Shown one piece after another: positions 8,171-10,475 of a stretch of 10,475 nt of DNA. Below the pieces are notes generated by a model. That model saw only the letters and a list, made by a program, of their open reading frames with translations, was not told the origin of the DNA and made no database searches. This stretch comes from Candidatus Zixiibacteriota bacterium (GTDB taxonomy: Bacteria; Zixibacteria; MSB-5A5; GN15; FEB-12): positions 1 to 10,475 of the forward strand of contig QNAG01000085.1 in NCBI GenBank assembly GCA_003641415.1. Direction: 5' to 3'. The translations under genes were made by a program, and so were the position numbers. Position 1 is the first letter of the stretch. Every line of letters starts with the position of its first letter.

Positions 8171-8215
8171 TTTTTTGTATCTTTTCTTTCAAAACGGTCC
8201 AAACGATGAGATGAT

Positions 8216-8236
8216 ATAGTAATATTATATTACTAT
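8216..8236. promoter_or_regulatory. Perfect 21-bp palindrome, candidate operator
   Basis: Two 10-base arms (ATAGTAATAT and its exact complement ATATTACTAT) flank one central base. The site begins inside the -10 box of the promoter at 8235-8263 and covers the predicted start point (about 8228), where a dimeric repressor would block initiation. It is almost entirely A/T, so chance or simple cruciform potential cannot be excluded. Confidence 0.5.
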
Positions 8237-8263
8237 TATAGCACTATCCGCACTGTTTGTCTA
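8235..8263 (-). promoter_or_regulatory. Sigma70-type promoter of the HEIGTH-motif gene
   Basis: On the minus strand TAGACA (8258-8263) and a perfect TATAAT (8235-8240) are separated by exactly 17 bases. Predicted transcription start is near 8228, giving a leader of about 58 bases to the ATG at 8170. The -10 box overlaps the end of the 21-bp palindrome. Confidence 0.55.
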
Positions 8264-8372
8264 TAGAACAAGCGACAATGTTATCTCTTCTATGGATTAT
8301 GGGAAGAAAGAAAACCACAATATGTTGCTAAAGTATACATTTATATTGTTGCGCTATGCTATTGTAACACAG

Positions 8373-8494
8373 CAAGAAACGAGTTGCTCTGATTAGGGTT
8401 TATTACTGCTGCCGTTGCTATCAAAGTAAAAATAATCCTTTAGGATAACAACAACGCTGCAATTATGCCTATGTGAGCACCTCGTTTTTTCTTG
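8373..8494. repeat. Nested imperfect inverted repeat with T-run, possible structured RNA
   Basis: The left arm 8373-8389 (CAAGAAACGAGTTGCTC) pairs with the right arm 8475-8494 (GAGCACCTCG, six T, CTTG). Sixteen pairs form, with one T/C mismatch and a three-T bulge. Inside it, TAGG (8394-8397) pairs with CCTA (8468-8471), and GTTGCTATC (8414-8422) pairs with GATAACAAC (8444-8452) with one mismatch. ATCCT/AGGAT (8435-8446) lies in the apical part. On the plus strand the outer stem runs into six T. This could be a transcribed long hairpin, such as a small RNA or a terminator-like element, or a chance fold in AT-rich DNA. Strand and function are not established. Confidence 0.35.
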
Positions 8495-8521
8495 ATAGAT
8501 GGTCGACAAAGTGGGTATAAG
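8492..8521 (+). promoter_or_regulatory. Possible promoter of the thiamine pyrophosphokinase gene
   Basis: TTGATA (8492-8497) and TATAAG (8516-8521) are separated by 18 bases; each differs from consensus by one base. A start near 8528 would give a leader of about 115 bases before the ATG at 8643. The -35 box overlaps the last bases of the inverted repeat. In AT-rich DNA such matches are common, so confidence is modest. Confidence 0.35.
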
Positions 8522-8642
8522 TTATGTGCTGTTTTAAATAAAGCTGTGAGAAACGTTTGCTGAATATCCCCGTTCAGGTTATCATGGAAGAGAAAACACC
8601 CCTACTTGGTGCGGCTTGCGTTGCACTCGGATTATAGTTAGA

Positions 8643-9305
8643 ATGAATTGTTTCATCCTGTTTCTTTATGGTTCCTACCGGAGAATTGACATTCCTTTCT
8701 ACAAACAGCTATGTCATTCCAAGAGCACTATAGCGATCGATGGCGGCTACAGTTTTTTTCGCAAGGCTGGCTTTTCCCCCGATATTTTGATTGGCGATTT
8801 CGATTCGCTGAAAAGATTTCCTCGTGATCTTCCCAAGACAACAACAGTATTAAATCATCCACCCCGGAAAGACAAAACCGATCTCCACTTGGCAATGGAT
8901 TTTTGTTTCAGCAAAAAAGCGCGTACTATTGATGTTGTGCAACCGAGTGTAGGTGATATAGATCATTTCCTTGGTAATGCTTTTCTGCTGGCACACAACA
9001 GTTTTAGTTCCGGGAATAAAAGGCAGCCTCGTATTCGTATAATCAACCCAAAGTATGAAATAAATCTGGTTGTTAATACAACGCTGACGTTCCGTGACTG
9101 TGTAGGGGATACCGTATCAGTGCTGGCACTGTCACCGGAAATCATTTTAGATATCACTGGCACTGAGTACAAAGCCAAAAGTATCCATCTTGCTTTTGGA
9201 GAGACGCGCGGTTTGCGAAATCACATAACATCCCACAGCGCAACATGTCGCATAGGCGGCAAAGCGCTGGTAGTTCGCAACTTTGAACAGCGTTACGGCT
9301 TATAA
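8643..9305 (+). CDS. thiN: Thiamine pyrophosphokinase
   Basis: This 220-residue cytoplasmic enzyme would transfer pyrophosphate from ATP to thiamine, giving thiamine diphosphate. Family motifs appear in the usual order: IAIDGGYSFF (30-39), PDILIGDFDSL (46-56), DKTDLHLAMDF (77-87) and GDIDHFLGN (104-112, where the family usually has GGRxDHxxxN). The C-terminal beta domain contains GDTVSVLALS (155-164), GTEYKA (173-178) and TRGLRNH (188-194, in place of the common GxSN). The length fits the family. I chose ATG 8643, which puts the family-typical strand CFILFLYGSY at the N-terminus; the frame stays open back to a TTG at 8616, which would add nine residues. Neither start has a clear ribosome binding site. 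The gene stands alone, with no other thiamine gene in view, and suggests use of salvaged thiamine. Reading of the divergent motifs as still active is inference. Confidence 0.85.
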   Translation: MNCFILFLYGSYRRIDIPFYKQLCHSKSTIAIDGGYSFFRKAGFSPDILIGDFDSLKRFPRDLPKTTTVLNHPPRKDKTDLHLAMDFCFSKKARTIDVVQPSVGDIDHFLGNAFLLAHNSFSSGNKRQPRIRIINPKYEINLVVNTTLTFRDCVGDTVSVLALSPEIILDITGTEYKAKSIHLAFGETRGLRNHITSHSATCRIGGKALVVRNFEQRYGL

Positions 9306-9318
9306 GTGTTTGTTTTTC

Positions 9319-9347
9319 TTGACACAATCGAATTTATCAGATATTAT
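9319..9347 (+). promoter_or_regulatory. Near-consensus sigma70 promoter before the subtilase leader
   Basis: A perfect TTGACA (9319-9324) is followed after exactly 17 bases by TATTAT (9342-9347, one base off consensus). It is the best promoter match in the window. Transcription would start near 9354, only 49 bases after the kinase stop codon, and give a leader of about 184 bases before the subtilase ATG. Confidence 0.6.
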
Positions 9348-9357
9348 TAAATAATAT
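9341..9357. promoter_or_regulatory. Perfect 17-bp AT-only palindrome over -10/+1
   Basis: ATATTATT and its exact complement AATAATAT flank one central A. The left arm contains the -10 box of the TTGACA promoter and the right arm covers the predicted start point. It could be an operator, or only an AT-rich melting region. It shares the ATATTA core, but not its full sequence, with the palindrome at 8216-8236. Confidence 0.4.
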
Positions 9358-9384
9358 ACAAATCTACTAACAGTGGATTAACTC

Positions 9385-9403
9385 AGGGTTGGTTTTTAAC
9401 CCT
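9385..9403 (+). other. Leader hairpin
   Basis: AGGGTT (9385-9390) and AACCCT (9398-9403) form a perfect 6-bp stem with a 7-base T-rich loop. No T-run follows on the plus strand, so it does not look like an intrinsic terminator of the kinase gene. It lies about 30 bases into the predicted subtilase transcript and may be a 5' stabilising hairpin. Confidence 0.35.
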
Positions 9404-9455
9404 TGTCTATAATCGCTGCAGTTGTTTGATGTCATAGAATAAGGCTGCTTCTTTT

Positions 9456-9467
9456 AAAGGAGGTGAT
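9456..9467 (+). promoter_or_regulatory. Extended anti-Shine-Dalgarno complement in the leader
   Basis: AAAGGAGGTGAT matches 12 bases of the complement of a typical bacterial 16S rRNA 3' end (GGATCACCTCCTTT). It is 70 bases before the subtilase ATG, which has its own GGAGG at 9529-9533. An ATG at 9466 overlapping its end opens a 10-codon frame (MPKVNNIFQN, 9466-9498). It could be a ribosome standby site, the start of a leader peptide, or an RNA-stabilising ribosome-binding element. Confidence 0.4.
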
Positions 9468-9537
9468 GCCCAAAGTAAATAATATTTTTCAAAATTAAGG
9501 TAATCGAATAATTAACTCTTTTCTCACCGGAGGAACT

Positions 9538-10475
9538 ATGAAAAGATTTATGATTGTTTTGTCATGTGTTCTTTTTCTCGTTCAGATTGCATCCTCAGCA
9601 AACCAAATAAAACAGGTGGATCAGCCAAGAGATTTACCATCTTTTCTCGGTTATGTTCAAGACGAGTTCATTGTTGTCCTTAGTCCTGATATGGGTAGGT
9701 TGGAATTAAGCCAAGCTGCTAATGCTGTGGTGCACATTGGCAATGCCGAGTTTGATGCGATCTCCGACAAGTTTGCGGTGTCACGCATCAAGCGGCAGTT
9801 CCAGGGTGCTGGGGCCAACGCAAAAACGGCCGAGTTGGCCAAGTATCACAAAATCAAATTCGAATCTGGCAATCTTGACGATGCGATGGCCGCCTATCGT
9901 AATCATCCCGGAGTAGAAAAAGTTGAGCCAATAGGCATTCACGCGATGTATGCCACACCGAATGATGGCTACTTTTCGTATCAGACATATCATAATCAAG
10001 CCAATGACCATGATATAGATTCCCCTGAAGCATGGGATTTAGAGACGGGTAGTACATCACGTATAATCGCCCTTCTTGACTCCGGAACTCGTTATTACCA
10101 TCCAGACCTCGGTGGTGCAAATGCCTCCGTGTCCAATCCGGGCGCATCACGCGGTAATATCTGGATCAATGATGCTGAGTTGAACGGTTCTGCCGGTGTT
10201 GATGATGATGGCAACGGTTATGTCGATGATTGGATTGGTTACGACTTCATCGACGGCGTTAGCAATTGCTGGAGCGGTGAAGATTGTAACAACAAAGATA
10301 ATGATCCACGCGATTTTAACGGGCATGGTACCCACACAGCCGGCATCATGGGTATGCTGACCAATGACGGGTACGGCATGGCCGGAGTAGCTGGCGGTTG
10401 GAGCAACGGTTCTCAACCAGTGACTGGTAACGGCGTGAAGATTATGACGCTCCGTATGGGGTATTCCTATAATTA
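9538..10475 (+). CDS. Secreted subtilisin-like serine protease (S8), N-terminal part
   Basis: The frame starts at ATG 9538, four bases after GGAGG (9529-9533), and runs 312 codons to the window edge without a stop. Residues 1-21 are a Sec signal peptide (MKRF, hydrophobic core, ASSA before NQ). Residues about 37-135 look like an inhibitor_I9-type propeptide (YVQDEFIVVLSP, then HPGVEKVEP). The peptidase S8 domain follows, with catalytic Asp D181 in ALLDSGTRYYHPDL (DSG instead of the usual DTG) and catalytic His H263 in NGHGTHTAGI. The nucleophilic Ser motif (GTSMA) would lie beyond the edge. An acidic VDDDGNGYVDD loop (221-231) could bind calcium, and C244 and C250 could form a disulfide. The protein probably degrades extracellular or periplasmic protein. 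Any C-terminal sorting or adhesion domains are outside the window. It is driven by a strong-looking promoter with a long leader. Confidence 0.93.
   Translation, partial: MKRFMIVLSCVLFLVQIASSANQIKQVDQPRDLPSFLGYVQDEFIVVLSPDMGRLELSQAANAVVHIGNAEFDAISDKFAVSRIKRQFQGAGANAKTAELAKYHKIKFESGNLDDAMAAYRNHPGVEKVEPIGIHAMYATPNDGYFSYQTYHNQANDHDIDSPEAWDLETGSTSRIIALLDSGTRYYHPDLGGANASVSNPGASRGNIWINDAELNGSAGVDDDGNGYVDDWIGYDFIDGVSNCWSGEDCNNKDNDPRDFNGHGTHTAGIMGMLTNDGYGMAGVAGGWSNGSQPVTGNGVKIMTLRMGYSYN

Larger units (their letters stand above)
8171..8642. other. AT-rich divergent spacer without a confident protein gene
   Basis: These 472 bases separate the minus-strand HEIGTH gene from the plus-strand thiamine pyrophosphokinase. 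They hold the HEIGTH promoter and palindrome at the left, a nested inverted repeat at 8373-8494, a possible promoter for the kinase at 8492-8521, and an 17-codon open frame at 8584-8637. No tRNA, CRISPR, mobile-element end or TPP riboswitch core was recognised. Confidence 0.6.

Noticed and set aside
8272..8300. Plus-strand GCGACA-17-GATTAT as promoter for the inverted-repeat RNA
   Set aside because: Only four of six bases match in each hexamer, which is at background level for this AT-rich DNA.
8616..8642. TTG start nine codons upstream of the thiN ATG
   Set aside because: No ribosome binding site precedes it, and the family-typical first strand begins right after the ATG at 8643. Kept only as an alternative.
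8171..8642. TPP riboswitch before thiamine pyrophosphokinase
   Set aside because: The CUGAGA and ACCUGAUCUGGAUAAUACCAGCG-type core blocks are absent.

Overview
This window looks like a chromosomal segment of a Gram-negative heterotroph. Coding DNA is of moderate GC and the spacers are AT-rich. The combination of an OPT-family peptide transporter, a complete methylcrotonyl-CoA carboxylase set, a membrane glycosyltransferase and a secreted subtilisin with DxDGNGxxDD-type acidic loops recalls candidate Zixibacteria and other FCB-group lineages. That placement is an inference from gene content only; no rRNA or other phylogenetic marker is present.

Layout. Positions 1-8170 are all read from the minus strand. 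From right to left they hold: a 328-residue protein with a HEIGTH zinc-peptidase-like motif (7184-8170); a four-gene leucine-catabolism operon of mccB/liuB, liuC, biotin carboxylase and biotin carrier (7068 down to 2594); an OPT oligopeptide transporter (443-2425); and the first 130 residues of an ArnT/GT39-like membrane glycosyltransferase cut by the left edge (1-390). A 472-base AT-rich spacer (8171-8642) separates these from two plus-strand genes: a thiamine pyrophosphokinase (8643-9305) and the N-terminal 312 residues of a secreted subtilase (9538 to the right edge).

How the genes fit together. The operon encodes carboxylation of 3-methylcrotonyl-CoA (biotin carboxylase + biotin carrier + carboxyltransferase) and the next step, hydration of 3-methylglutaconyl-CoA. 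Isovaleryl-CoA dehydrogenase and HMG-CoA lyase are not in the window. With the peptide transporter and the secreted protease this suggests a protein- and peptide-consuming lifestyle. The alpha subunit of the carboxylase is split into two genes that overlap by 8 bases.

Regulation visible in the sequence. Three sigma70-type promoters with 17-base spacers can be read: TTTACA/TATATT before mccB, TAGACA/TATAAT before the HEIGTH gene, and TTGACA/TATTAT before the subtilase leader. Two of them carry perfect AT-rich palindromes over the -10 or +1 region. The spacer before the kinase also holds a long nested inverted repeat ending in a T-run.

The most interesting items are the unrecognised HEIGTH protein with its operator-like palindrome, the split carboxylase alpha subunit, the nested inverted repeat at 8373-8494, and the long subtilase leader containing a 12-base perfect anti-Shine-Dalgarno complement that is not at the gene's own start.
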